Below, one piece after another: positions 35,001-44,585 of a DNA stretch of 49,275 nt. Numbering within the stretch: the first letter of the stretch is position 1; every line of letters starts with the position of its first letter. Below the pieces are notes generated by a model. It saw nothing but the letters and a program-made list of their open reading frames with translations. It ran no database searches and was not told the DNA's origin. The DNA is taken from contig JAWQRN010000029.1 of assembly GCA_033557685.1 (NCBI GenBank), positions 1-49,275 of the forward strand, in the 5' to 3' direction. A program made the position numbers and the translations under genes. This DNA is from Sperchopsis tessellata (taxonomy: Eukaryota; Arthropoda; Insecta; Coleoptera; Hydrophilidae).

Positions 35001-38000
35001 CAATATCTAAGAGCTCCTGAGATACATGAAATTAAATCTAGTTTTACTGATAACTACCACACTTTTGATCTAAAATTTGAGAAGCATTAGACATGTTGCA
35101 GCACTATGTCTTGGAAAGATATTAATTACCTACACTCATTTTCAAAAAATGAAAATACAAATATCCATTTTATAGTTATAAGCGCTTTTGTGAATACAAA
35201 TTGAAGATTTTAATGAAACAGAAATATTTTGACAGGGAATATCACATAGTTTGTAAACAACTTTCATCTTGTCTTCCTGACAACAGAAAAATATATAAAG
35301 AATCTTCAAGCATACAATGTGGCAAAGAAGATTTCCAATAAATTCTTCTATTGCTAGGAGAGGCAAGGTGGTCTATTCAACAAAGTTGTGATATATATAT
35401 ATATATATATTATATTTTTACATTCTTGGTATATTATGAATGAGTCGGTCTATGTCCTCTTGAGGTACCTCATTCCAAGTTATCTTGACCTGGTATCATA
35501 GCTTTTCTAAAGTTACCACAGGATTCTGAAAATATCTCAGACAGGTGAAGTATTTGCTTTCTTTCTAGGTACCTCTTAATTATCTGAGCTTTACGCTGTT
35601 CTATGTTATCCTGTTAGAAAATGGCATTTACGGGTTGTCGAAGGTAGAGCACAATAACAGGTTGTAGCACTTCTTTGTCTTTAATATAGACAGTATGACT
35701 GCTGTCCGCTACATCCAAGAAATTCCGTAACTTGATGCTGTGTGATTGTCCAACAGGATTACACAAAGCCATGTATGGCTCAGGTAACTATCCCCTACAA
35801 GTGGGATCTGATATGCCGAATCTCTTCAGAATTCCCCTGTAACATTAGAAGAGATATAGCACCAGGTCCAGGTAGTTTGAGATGAGATATCCCAAGAGGG
35901 TACATGATCTTATTTGGAGTTCAAGAAAAAACAGGATATTGTCCTTTCTTAAAATTTAATTAGTATAGCGACCAGTTTTGACCATTCTGGTTATTATCAA
36001 GCTTAAATATATTTACAAATTAAAGTGGTACAACAAAAACAAAATTTTATAAATCGAATACTTCATCATGTGTTCTGGGTAACGTGAAAACAGCACCTAA
36101 GAATGTGCAGTTTTCACCTTGTCTAGCACACACGATAAGGTATTTGTTTTATAAAATTATGTTTTTGTTGTACCACTTTAAGTTGTAAAATATTGTCAAT
36201 TTCAGTATTTTAGAATGTGCTCTCTCTCTTTGGAAGGAAGCTATTGTTATTCCTAACCCCAAATCTAAGGCCTGTGATCAATTTAAGGATATTCGTCTGA
36301 TCAGCATTCTGTTCCTTATCTAGAAAATTTTAGAAAAAGTGATTGTTCGTCAACTTCAAGGTTATTTTCTTGATTTTAATATTCTCCCCAATACACAGTC
36401 TGCTTCTGACAGAACTACAAATGTGCCTCTGCACTTAGTTTTGTAACCGATGATATTTTTCATAGTCTTGATTCTTTTCATAATACATCTCTAGTTTTGA
36501 TTGATTTTTCAAGAGTTTTCAATACCTTGAACCACCAGTTGTTGTTAGCAATTATGGAGCATCGACGACTATTTGTAGATTTTTCTGCAACTATTTAGAA
36601 GCCAGGTCACAGAGGTCAGGGTGTCTGATAGATTGTCCGGGTGGTTGCCTTTGAATTCTAGCATCCCCCAGGGCTCTATTCTTGGCCCCTTATTGTATAT
36701 CCTTTATATGGGTCACATGTACTCTACAATTTTGCAACTACCATCTATACGCTGATGACTCTCAGGTATACTATTTGTTTGATGCTGCTGATGTTCAGGT
36801 GGCTTGTTGTCATCATTGATTAAGAATTAATCCCTCGAAGTATTCAATTCTCCTTTTCTGTGTTAGGGACCATCGTAAGACCCTCCAAAGCCATCTCTGC
36901 TTGGAGTTTTATGATAACATTCTCCCATTTCCTTCTTCGGCAAAAACCTTTGTTTACAGGTTGATGTTAAGGTTTCATGATCATGGTTCTTGTCTTATAA
37001 GGAGGACATACAGCTAATTAAAATCCATTTATCTGTTTCATCATTCTTTGACTGATGTTCGTAAGCTTCTTTGTAACTCCTTGTGCTGAGTCACTCTAAA
37101 TTTTGTGACGTCGTGTATGGTCTTTGCTTGGATGCTTTCTATGGTTCCAGAATTCAGAAGGTTAAAAATACATGCTTGCAATTTATTTTTTGGTTAAAGC
37201 GTAGTTCCTATGTATCTCATAAATTGGGAACATACAGATGGTTGTCTATGAACAGGAGGCCTATGCATCTGCACTGTTTTTTTCACAACATTCTGATATT
37301 GAAAACCCCCCCTTACCTGTATCATCATATTAGGTTTGGATCGGATGTGCACAATTTGGATCTTCGGCATCGAGGTCATATCACTGAGTCTAGGTATGCC
37401 AAAGCACTTATTCGAAGGTTATTCTCATATAATATTTGCCATTATTCTAACTTAGCCCCCAAGGATTTTTGGTTATTGTCGGTATTTTCTTCATGTCATG
37501 TGGTTTGAAAAATGGCTGTGCAGTAGAAGTGCTTGGGCATTGCTTAGTTTTATTTGTTAATTTATTATTATAATTTTTTAATTATATTGTTAATTTGTTT
37601 TGTTAAGCAGGTTTCAGGGGTAGAGCAGGGCATCTGTTTCTTACAGATTACTTGATCTGGGACTAGGTTGGCTTAAGGCATAGTTTCTTTGTTTTTCAGG
37701 TATATATGCACATGCATTGTTTTTGATAGTTCCTTCTGCCAATACATATATTTTAGCTTGATAATGACCTGATAGTTGAAACCTGTCGTTAATTAATTTT
37801 TGTGGAACGAGAAGATCCTGTTTCTTGTTTAATTATGAATATTCTCAATTAAGGTACTCCATCCAAATTTCAAACATTATATATTCTCGTACCTACTAAT
37901 TTATACACGAGATCAAAATTTCTCCCTTACTACTTTGGCAAGTTGTATATATCAACTGTACTTTGTAAAAAACAGCAAAGGAATAAAGGAGCTCAAATTA

Positions 38001-41000
38001 GACATTACTACTAAGCTCTTCAGAAGTTTTCAAACATTTTAACAGATTGATACTTATATAATCTAAATAAAAAAGTATTCAACATTGAAATCGGTACTTT
38101 TATTGTCGTAAGTTATAAATAGTAACCTGAATGTTATATAATATGTGAATATAAATACTATTTAAAGAATAATACACTACAAAATATAAATATGTACAGT
38201 TCATGCTTCATGCAGAATAATAAAGCCTAAGAAAATGTAACAAGAGAATAAAAGATTTGAACTAATAATGATAATAATTAACGATAAAGCACACAATACA
38301 TTCTGTATGAAACAATAACGAAATTAACTTTTAACAAAATAATAAAATTAAATGTGTATGCTAAAAGTAATGAATATAATATTAAATATCTTACTTTGGT
38401 GTTAAAATTTCTTTGTATTGTAGCTTTTCAACTCTAGTTGAAGCAGCAACACTATATGGTATCACAATATTGTCAATGTCATAGGAGTTTATTCTGTTTC
38501 GCCTCTGATATCCTGAAATTGACTGTGTTGACAGCAAAGGCGATGTACTAGGTGATTCAAACTTTGTTGAAGGTCCCGCTGAGCTTGCATATGCATCAAC
38601 TTCTTCATCCACAGGGTCTCCCGTTAGAGCTTGAAGTTGAGCCATTGCCACTCTCGCATGTCTATTTTTACTCTTATACCTTGCTAACGCTGATGAATGT
38701 CTTCCAGCTTTTCGCCCACGGAATTTATTTTTTATTTCTAAAAATGAAATAAAATAAGTTCATGAATGGGAAACATATATAGGTATTCCGTAAATTGGAT
38801 ACGGGTTATAAAAAACAATAACATTTTTCCAATTACCTTTTGAAATCTTTTAATCAGATCTAGTCGTATTTCCAAGAATTCAAAATGGAAAGATATACAA
38901 CAAACAAGAAAGTGATAGAATCTTTATTTTTTTGAAGACGATAACGAAGTGACTGTGACCATTAATGGTGAAAGCTACAAATTATTGATCAAAAATAGAG
39001 CTACAGCTCACACTGTCAATCAAACAAATGAACTCTTGACAATGATTTTTGAAAAATGAATAATTTTTAAGAATACTGAAATTTGATGGCCTCCTTGTTC
39101 GCACGACTTGAATGCACCAGATTTTTTTTTCCTGTTAGATATATAAAGGAGAAAATGTACACAAACAAGTTAGCAACAATATAAGACCTACAAAATAGCA
39201 TTCAAATGAAAATTGAATTAAGAACTTTGCACCTTGATATGGAAAATTCACTAGAAAGAAATTGCGAGGAGGCAGAAAGGCATATTTTTGATACTTTATT
39301 CTAAAAATAAATTTTAACTATAAGTACTTAATGTTAATAATAAAACGATTTCAAAAAAGTTAGTGACTTTTATCATCGCTATGAAACTGCTGGCTCACAA
39401 TGGTACAACGTATCTCATTTAGAAAATTAAAAAAAGCTTTGTTGTTAACGCAAAACACGTGTGTCACTATGATTTAGTGAAATTGAAGTCTTTGATAAAC
39501 GAGTGTCATGAATAACAATCCACTCTTAAAAAGTTATGTGTCCTAAGGGATGCATATTGAACCCTCTATAATTTTAATTTTTTCTTCATAAATCAATTTT
39601 ATGTTTTATAAAGAATTTAGTTGTTTGTAGACAATACCCAGATTCATTGAAGCAATGTGAATTTTGATTATGTACTTTTAATATGAATTTGCACCAGTTT
39701 TGAAATTAAGACAAGTAGAATTTTTCATCGTGCACTTAAAATTCTGTGTGCTGTGAGGATTTTTGGTATAAATTGTAGTATTGGTCTTGTATTATTAGAC
39801 AAATAAACTTACTTGCTGATAGTGCATTTGCAGTACTTGGTTTTATTAATCTACTATATTTTCTTCGATGCTCCAATTTTTTAGGCCTGTGTTCCAAAGG
39901 ATTATTAGATTTTTCATATCTATCTCCTCCTTTCGATATATATTTTAAAGCTTTTATATTTGTTCTTCTTTGCTGCCACTCTGATGTCTTCATAATTGCC
40001 TCTAAATGTATTCCAACCGTTGTATCTAAAATAGATACAGACATATACTATTAGACAATAGCAGAAACATTTTTTTCGAATCAACTTTGTTGATCTTAAA
40101 TGTAATTATTGAAACTGATATTTCTTTTCTGTCTTTATATTTGTAAAAAATTCATAAAAACTCTGACAGCAATTTAGAAGAAGTGCTTGACAGTTTTTGA
40201 AGGAACAAAAGTAGAGAAACTGATAAAACATACTTGTATATGCCAACAATTTCTAACATCAAAGGATATTCCATCAACTTATGCTTTGAGACAATACATA
40301 TATATTGCTATATGACTTTGTAGTTCTAGATTTATCAAAATTCCTTTTTCAGATTATGAAGGAAAAAAAAAACACAAAATGACAACTTTGTTTCCATTTA
40401 TACAATTCTCACAGTTTCTGACATCCCCATGTGAACCCTTGTAATTAAAACACCCTCTGTATAATTTTATTCAGTTACACTTATATATTGTACAATTAGA
40501 CACATTTATTTTAAAAATAACTATTTTATTAACAATTTTGATTTTTGTTAGAAACTTCCAATATGCCCTAGCAAAAAAAAAATTAAAATTTTTTGTTTCA
40601 TATGTTAATGGTAGTGCATTTATTATAAAGTTTTTAAACACAATAAAAAACAGGATGCACCAAAATTATTCAGCTTTAAAAAAGGTAGGTGTTGTATCAT
40701 AAAACATCTATCTTTTAAATACATAGCTAAGAAAGATCTCTAGCATTAAAATGTTGAATAGGTAATTTATTTACAGTAAAACAGCCATGATTCATACAAT
40801 CCAGTCATATTTTCTAATGTTATTTTATGAGTAAGTGCATTAATAATGTTACTCATGATTTAAGCTTCTTTTCGATTTTTCTGAAAAATAAAACAAATAA
40901 AGATGAATGGTTAGTTGTGCCGGGCTCTGCATATCGATGTGCAACCTCAAGAGGCTATGTGTAGACATTGCCCTCGTCTTTGTAGGGTGAATATTCTACA

Positions 41001-44000
41001 TTCGGAGGGAGTGCGAGCAGCAGTACATCATCTTCGGTTTAGCTTAGGGTGTCGGAGTCTTTAGCTTTAACTCGTCAAATAATACTGTGGCTGCAACTTA
41101 TACACCTTCTACCTTACCAGATTTTTCTCACCTCATCACACGAATGATAAGCGAGCGGAGCAACAAGGATGTTTGGATGGGTGCATTTTCCCACGGATGA
41201 CTCACTGAAACTTCGGGTGAGTGCATTTAGTGATGTGTGGAACTGGCATTCCAATTCACAACACATTTAAATAGTTTTGTTGTGTTGCAAATATAATACG
41301 AAAAAGCAGCAAATCTTTTCAAAAGACGTAATAATAATACTGAACAATTTTATGTTTCTTATGAGTATCATAAAATATACTCTAAAAACAAAAATCCATT
41401 ATCAAAGTGAGTATTTCCAGGCAATGTCAACAACTAAGCAATGAAAAATACCATTGCCTACAGTAGATCCATAAATAATTTATACTATCAGACAGTGCAT
41501 CAGAAAATGGGAATTTCAATAATGAATAATCCATATTTACATAAAAGTGAAAAGAAATATATTCCTTACAGAATTAATTTTTTAAATTTTAAATTATCAG
41601 AATTTTTAAATAATAGAATGGCACATTACTGAATTCTCATATTTAAATAAAATAGAGCTGTTTTTTTAAAGGTTTCGGATGATATGTATAGCCATGGCTG
41701 TATTTCTAACGAAATTATTACATCTCCTTAACAACAACAATTGTTGTTATTAACTGAAGCAATGTTAAGTTCTAAACCTGTCCTTAAGCAACTTTATCAC
41801 AGTGTTTTATGTACTAAAAATGATTTTTTATATATATGTATATGTTAAAACAGTGTAAAAGGATTAATGATAAAAACTTCCGTCAAAGAGAAAATAGAAA
41901 AAATTAAAGTTGAAATTTTTTTGTTTCAAAATCCAGAAAAATCTATTTTTTTTATTAAAAATGGGGTCTTATCTTCACTTATTCCTCTAACAGAAATTTT
42001 AATTTCCAAACCAAAATCTAAAATATATGTCAAACGCGAACACTTTTTCTCATGTGTATACAAATAAATAATTGAACAATAATTATTTTACAAGTTCTTA
42101 ACTTGTTAAGAAGTATTGTTTCTATATGTAGGTGAAATGTTTGTTCACTTATGATGTTAATTTTAGATATTTAATTAGAATTGTAGCTAAATAAAAGCGA
42201 AGACTCCCACCTTAAAGTATTTGTACTGTTGGTGCATTTAGATCCTTACACCCAATAAGACTTTTGACACAGTTTTTGACTTCATTACGTTTAATAAACC
42301 AATGTAGCCAATTGATCCACCCCTTAACTTATTTATTTGAAATGATAAAAAAATGTTAAACCAAAAACCATTAGAAAAATAATTGGACATCAACATTTTA
42401 AGATATAAGATAAATGTATATTTTTTTTAATGAAACAGCCTATAAGAGATACCTTCAGGTTTTCCGGGAGATAACCGTGTGTTGACTTTTGTTTTTGCTC
42501 TAGTGCTAGATGTAGATGCCGACCAGCTCTAAAAGCTGCTAATAATACGAAAATATTCGTAGTTTACCGCCTTATATATACAGCGTGGTCGGGCACCAAT
42601 AGGAAACCTTCTAAACACAATGTGCATATTTATTCCCAATGTTCAATGCGCTTCTTATTGGCCGACAGCATCTCGGCGCGGCATACTCGTTGTGTAACTG
42701 ACAATTTCAGTAATTAATATTTTCAAATCAAACTAAATTTTCGATAATATAGTTAAGGTTAATCGGATGCTTATATATTTCAATGGACTCTCTTATTATT
42801 CCAGGAAAGTAGTTAGAAGATTTGGCGAGAATTTTTATGTCTATAAGAGAATATCATGGCCTGTTTCTAAATTATGTTCTGCTAATGGATATATAGAAAA
42901 CTGTTTAAGACGAGTTTGCCTTTCGTGTTCTCGACAACGAGTGGAGGGCATCCTTTTTTTTTGACTTATGTACAAGCCAAATATATATGATCTCTTTTGC
43001 TTTAAATGAATTTGAGATATTAAATTCAAAAAATGATTGGTGATATCATCTTTATTTTTAAAGATATCTATATGATGTCTATATAGAACATTTTTATGGG
43101 TAAAGACCGTGCAGAGGCTCTACCCCCAAACTATTAAGGGAGCAAGTCTAGGTTCGAATCCTCGATGAGAATGGCTTAATGTGATTAGGGAAAAGTCTAT
43201 TTAGATTGCCATTTTCTGGGAAGAATATAAAACTGTGGGCTCTGTGTATATGGTGAATGTGTGTATTTCACAATAGAATACTAGATGTCGCAGCATATTA
43301 AAGCACAAAGTGATGTCACCCTGCACATTTTAGCATTTAATACCTTCAAGACTGGTTCAAGAAAAAGGTATTAAAAATGTTAAAATAGAAAATGTGTTCC
43401 ATTAAAAACTATATACATTTATTCTATATCTAAAATTTTGATGTTCAATTGTTTTTTTCATACCACAATAAAAAAAATCACTAAAATACCTTAACTTTGG
43501 CATTTAACGTTTCTTTAATCTTTTCAAATTTAAAATGGATCACCTGGGACTGAGCTTCACCCATGCACAGCATGCTAAATTCTTTGTTGCTGTCTTTCAC
43601 CTTACACCTAAATTATTTGTTGTACATATACATAAAACTTCTACTGATATTGATATGTAACATCAATCTGTATACATATGTCTTATATATAGAGTTAATT
43701 GCTTGTTTTGAAATAAATGTGGTGTAATGGTTTTTTATGAATTGAAAGGTTGTTGTATCATTAAATTCTTAAATTATGTTATGTTATAAAATAAAAACAA
43801 ATAAAAATATGTACCTTCTGGTAATGAAAATACAGGATGAAAACTAGGATCGATGAGTGAAATTTTTTCAGCCTTGCTCAAATAATCCGGCAAATCTCTT
43901 GGATGCGTTGGATCCGTTCTTCCAGTACACACAGCACAGGGAACTGCGGGAGGAACGCATCCACATCGAATTGTGGATGGCCTTGCAGCTTTTTTCGATA

Positions 44001-44371
44001 CAGCATGTAGTCCATTAGTTTGAAGCAACTTCCTTTTTCGAAATCCCGCAAGTGGTCTCGTTCTGGCACACTGGTGTTCAATATAACTAGGCACTGCACC
44101 ATTTGCAGTGGTATCAGTTTTTGTTGTCAATGAGGAAGAGCCTGGCAATTGACCTCTGTAACCATTTACTGCTGTTGGTGACGTCGGTATACTGTGAGGC
44201 GGACTCGTTCCCCCAAGAGTGACTGATCCTTTACTTGCTCTAATTTGTCTATGCAGATCACTGTGCTGTCGTATACGATATTCTAGATCTGATATTTGGG
44301 CTTGCAGCCACGTCCATCTGGCTGCTATTGCAGCTCGTTCGGTTGCGTATTTCCATGCTGCTCGTTTTTGT
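25410..44371 (-). CDS. nsl1: NSL complex subunit 1 (KANSL1 / nsl1 / waharan), 3' part
   Basis: Homologue of KANSL1, the scaffold of the nuclear NSL complex that holds the MOF/KAT8 acetyltransferase and promotes H4 acetylation at housekeeping promoters. Five exons join in phase: 44371-43815, 40025-39813, 38737-38395, 33702-33618 and 26057-25410. They give 614 residues and a TAG stop. In order: a coiled-coil helix (WTWLQAQISDLEYRIRQ); a basic STIRCGC segment with a Cys cluster; a basic region (GRKAGRHSSALARY); the PEHE domain, from SYDIDNIVIPYSVAASTR through EKLQYKEILTP, RVVD and EDLSEEA to the Arg/Ser-rich GYGRSRSHKR; and a Ser/Pro/acidic tail with RCSTPEQ. The N-terminal exons are off the window. 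The introns total over 17 kb and hold many transposons on the opposite strand. Confidence 0.92.
26146..28064 (+). mobile_element. internally deleted Ty3/Gypsy-type LTR retrotransposon
   Basis: Matching LTRs of 160 bp are at 26146-26305 and 27905-28064. After the 5' LTR, TGGCGACGAAGAT at 26309 looks like a tRNA primer-binding site. Remains include a gag start at 26408 with frameshifts, two CCHC zinc knuckles (26800-26901), a protease motif DTGA (27038-27049), and integrase-tail segments near 27431-27616 and 27656-27844. Reverse transcriptase and RNase H are missing. A purine tract AAGGTGGAGA (27843-27852) precedes TG at 27853, so the true LTR may be about 212 bp, with the 5' copy missing its first 52 bp. 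Inactive, antisense in an nsl1 intron. Confidence 0.85.
28065..28668. other. nsl1 intron sequence
   Basis: Between the Gypsy element and the LINE. No coding segment recognised. Confidence 0.4.
28669..28712. repeat. 17-bp minisatellite, left half
   Basis: Two units, ATCGCGATATTTCAATT and ATCGCAATATTTTGATT, then a partial one. Related 17-bp units resume at 32489 on the far side of the LINE. Confidence 0.7.
28941..28982. repeat. near-perfect 42-base hairpin
   Basis: GAAAGGCAACAACACGACT pairs with AGTCGTGTTGTTGCTTTC around a CGTCC loop, with one bulged G. It lies exactly where the LINE ORF1 breaks, beside an inserted repeat at 28983-29125. Confidence 0.8.
31043..31077 (+). promoter_or_regulatory. 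TATA box and initiator in LTR repeat unit 1
   Basis: TATAAAAG at 31043-31050 and arthropod initiator TCAGTC at 31072-31077. The initiator A (31074) is 31 bases from the TATA start, ideal spacing. Confidence 0.6.
31300..31335 (+). promoter_or_regulatory. TATA box and initiator in LTR repeat unit 2
   Basis: TATAAGAG at 31300-31307 and TCAGTT at 31330-31335, spaced 32 bases. Weaker than the unit 1 version. Confidence 0.5.
32489..32550. repeat. 17-bp minisatellite, right half
   Basis: About three units, the best being ATCGCGATATTTTGCTA and ATTGCGATATTTCGCTT. It continues the array at 28669-28712, implying LINE copy 1 landed inside it. Confidence 0.7.
32551..33617. other. nsl1 intron sequence
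   Basis: No exon recognised. A small hairpin CCCCAGC-GAAAA-GCGGGG-like sequence lies near 32562. The open frame at 32630-32998 has no recognisable domain. Confidence 0.45.
33618..33702 (-). CDS. nsl1: nsl1 exon (PEHE domain middle)
   Basis: An 85-base exon, too short for an ORF scan. A poly-pyrimidine tract and TTAAG acceptor precede 33702 and a GTAAGT donor starts at 33617. It completes a Lys codon and reads WRVVDPDFSIKYELKNNGIV then SSDPNSD, the expected PEHE sequence after EILTP, ending at a codon boundary that joins VEDLSEEA. Confidence 0.92.
33703..35419. other. nsl1 intron sequence
   Basis: No exon recognised. Simple TA repeats at about 33829-33845 and 35392-35411. Confidence 0.45.
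35420..35900 (-). pseudogene. Tc1-like transposase relic
   Basis: Minus-strand translation with stops gives VLYLRQPVNAIF, then QDN and KAQIIKRYLERKQILHL. This is the pattern around the second catalytic Asp of Tc1 transposases (a hydrophobic strand, QDN, then a helix ending in a HLPW-like motif). Further upstream text is frameshifted. No inverted ends seen. Dead copy in an nsl1 intron. Confidence 0.55.
36012..36189. mobile_element. 178-bp hairpin element (MITE-like)
   Basis: Arms 36012-36066 and 36134-36189 are inverted copies (left AAAGTGGTACAACAAAAAC, right GTTTTTGTTGTACCACTTT). The inside is also complementary (GTGAAAACAGCAC and GTGCAGTTTTCAC), so almost the whole element folds on itself around a loop CTAAGAAT. 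No convincing target duplication. Confidence 0.7.
36195..37760 (+). mobile_element. decayed LINE, copy 2 (reverse transcriptase and C-terminus)
   Basis: Jockey/CR1-like reverse transcriptase pieces occur in shifting frames: an IVIPNPKSK start, LVLIDFSRVFNTLNHQ (altered palm motif), IPQGSILGPLLYILY near 36661, and YADD at 36748-36759. The C-terminal domain is at 36960-37505 (NRRPMHLHCFFHNIL, HIRFGSDVHNLDLR). The end, CTTCTGCCAATACATA, resembles copy 1. The endonuclease and ORF1 are missing, so it is 5'-truncated and frameshifted. Confidence 0.8.
37761..38394. other. nsl1 intron sequence
   Basis: Its first part (to about 37860) matches 28983-29125, including TTTGTGGAACGA. The rest is AT-rich with no exon recognised. 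Confidence 0.5.
38395..38737 (-). CDS. nsl1: nsl1 exon (basic region and start of PEHE domain)
   Basis: Acceptor TTTCATTTTTAG precedes 38737 and GTAAGA starts at 38394. The exon reads NKFRGRKAGRHSSALARYK, MAQLQALTGDPVDEEVDAY, a Ser-rich linker and then YDIDNIVIPYSVAASTR and EKLQYKEILTP. Phase 2 in and phase 2 out fit its neighbours. This is the most conserved nsl1 segment in the window. Confidence 0.93.
38925..39305 (+). pseudogene. mariner-superfamily transposase relic
   Basis: Plus-strand translation shows FEDDNEVTVTINGESY, RATAHTVNQTNELL, WPPCSHDLNAPDFFF and a late EEAERHIFDTLF stop. This matches the order of insect DDE transposases with a DGATAHT motif and WPPRSPDL followed by a P-DFF strand. 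The first catalytic Asp of DGATAHT is Asn-Arg here and there are stops. The N-terminus is absent. Confidence 0.65.
39813..40025 (-). CDS. nsl1: nsl1 exon (linker)
   Basis: Acceptor CTATTTTAG precedes 40025 and a strong GTAAGT donor starts at 39812. It reads TTVGIHLEAIMKTSEWQQRR, then a basic segment (RPKKLEHRRKYSRLIKPSTA). It follows FSLPED and precedes KIKNKFRGRK in frame. The Trp-Gln motif corresponds to the SQWQNK region of vertebrate KANSL1. Confidence 0.88.
40905..41275. repeat. GC-richer unclassified repeat
   Basis: Clearly richer in GC than the intron around it. It includes TTTGGATGGGTGCATT, shared with about 2309-2324 and reminiscent of the 5S rRNA C-box. This could be a SINE or LINE fragment; not identified. 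Confidence 0.4.
42453..42545. mobile_element. partial copy of the foldback MITE
   Basis: Starts CTTCAGGTTTTCCGGGAGA and continues ACCGTGTGTTGACTTTTG, matching the left arm at 18576, then AGCTCTAAAAGCTGCTAATA like the central subrepeats. The right arm is missing. Confidence 0.75.
43095..43265 (+). mobile_element. tRNA-derived SINE, copy 2
   Basis: B box AGGTTCGAATCCT near 43150-43162, then GTGATTAGGGAAAAGTCT and AAACTGTGGGCTCTGTGTA, parallel to copy 1. An A-box-like stretch lies about 50 bases upstream. Same orientation as copy 1. Confidence 0.6.
43815..44371 (-). CDS. nsl1: nsl1 exon (coiled coil and Cys cluster)
   Basis: Acceptor TTTTGTTGTAG precedes 44371; the donor is GTACAT at 43814. 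The frame opens QKRAAWKYATERAAIAARW and TWLQAQISDLEYRIRQHSD, a coiled coil matching KANSL1. It continues with a Ser/Pro linker, TRPLAGFRKRKLLQTNG, SKKAARPSTIRCGC, a second Cys pair (CAVC), and the HPVFSLPE segment. An ATG at 44148 is internal, not the start. The first base completes a codon from an exon outside the window. Confidence 0.9.
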
Positions 44372-44585
44372 CTACAACAAAATATACAAATTAGTAAATT
44401 ACATATTCAAATTTAAAAACTTGTGAAATTAAATTATACAATATTTTACTGTAAGAAAAACACTTATTTATAACAAATTTAATATTATCTTTCCCGTTAT
44501 TTTACATGGAGAATTTTATACATTTTGTTGGGATAGCTGGCATAAAATTCAATATATAATAGAAAACATGGGATATTCAGTCAGG

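Larger units (their letters stand above)
40026..43814. other. nsl1 intron with repeat fragments
   Basis: A 3.8-kb intron. It contains a GC-richer repeat (40905-41275), a half MITE (42453-42545) and a SINE (43095-43265). Other stretches are AT-rich with no exon. Open frames at 41441-41632 and 41867-42067 are low-complexity Lys/Ile-rich and unsupported. Confidence 0.6.

Noticed and set aside
42235..42320. Short reverse transcriptase-like phrase (KTFDTV)
   Set aside because: Only a few residues, no flanking motifs.
42767..42964. 65-codon open frame
   Set aside because: No recognisable family and no splice or context support in the nsl1 intron.
43490..43611. Minus-strand open stretch ending LNAKVK before a GTATTT, possible extra nsl1 exon
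   Set aside because: Its phase does not fit between the neighbouring nsl1 exons (stops appear in the required frame), and no family was recognised.
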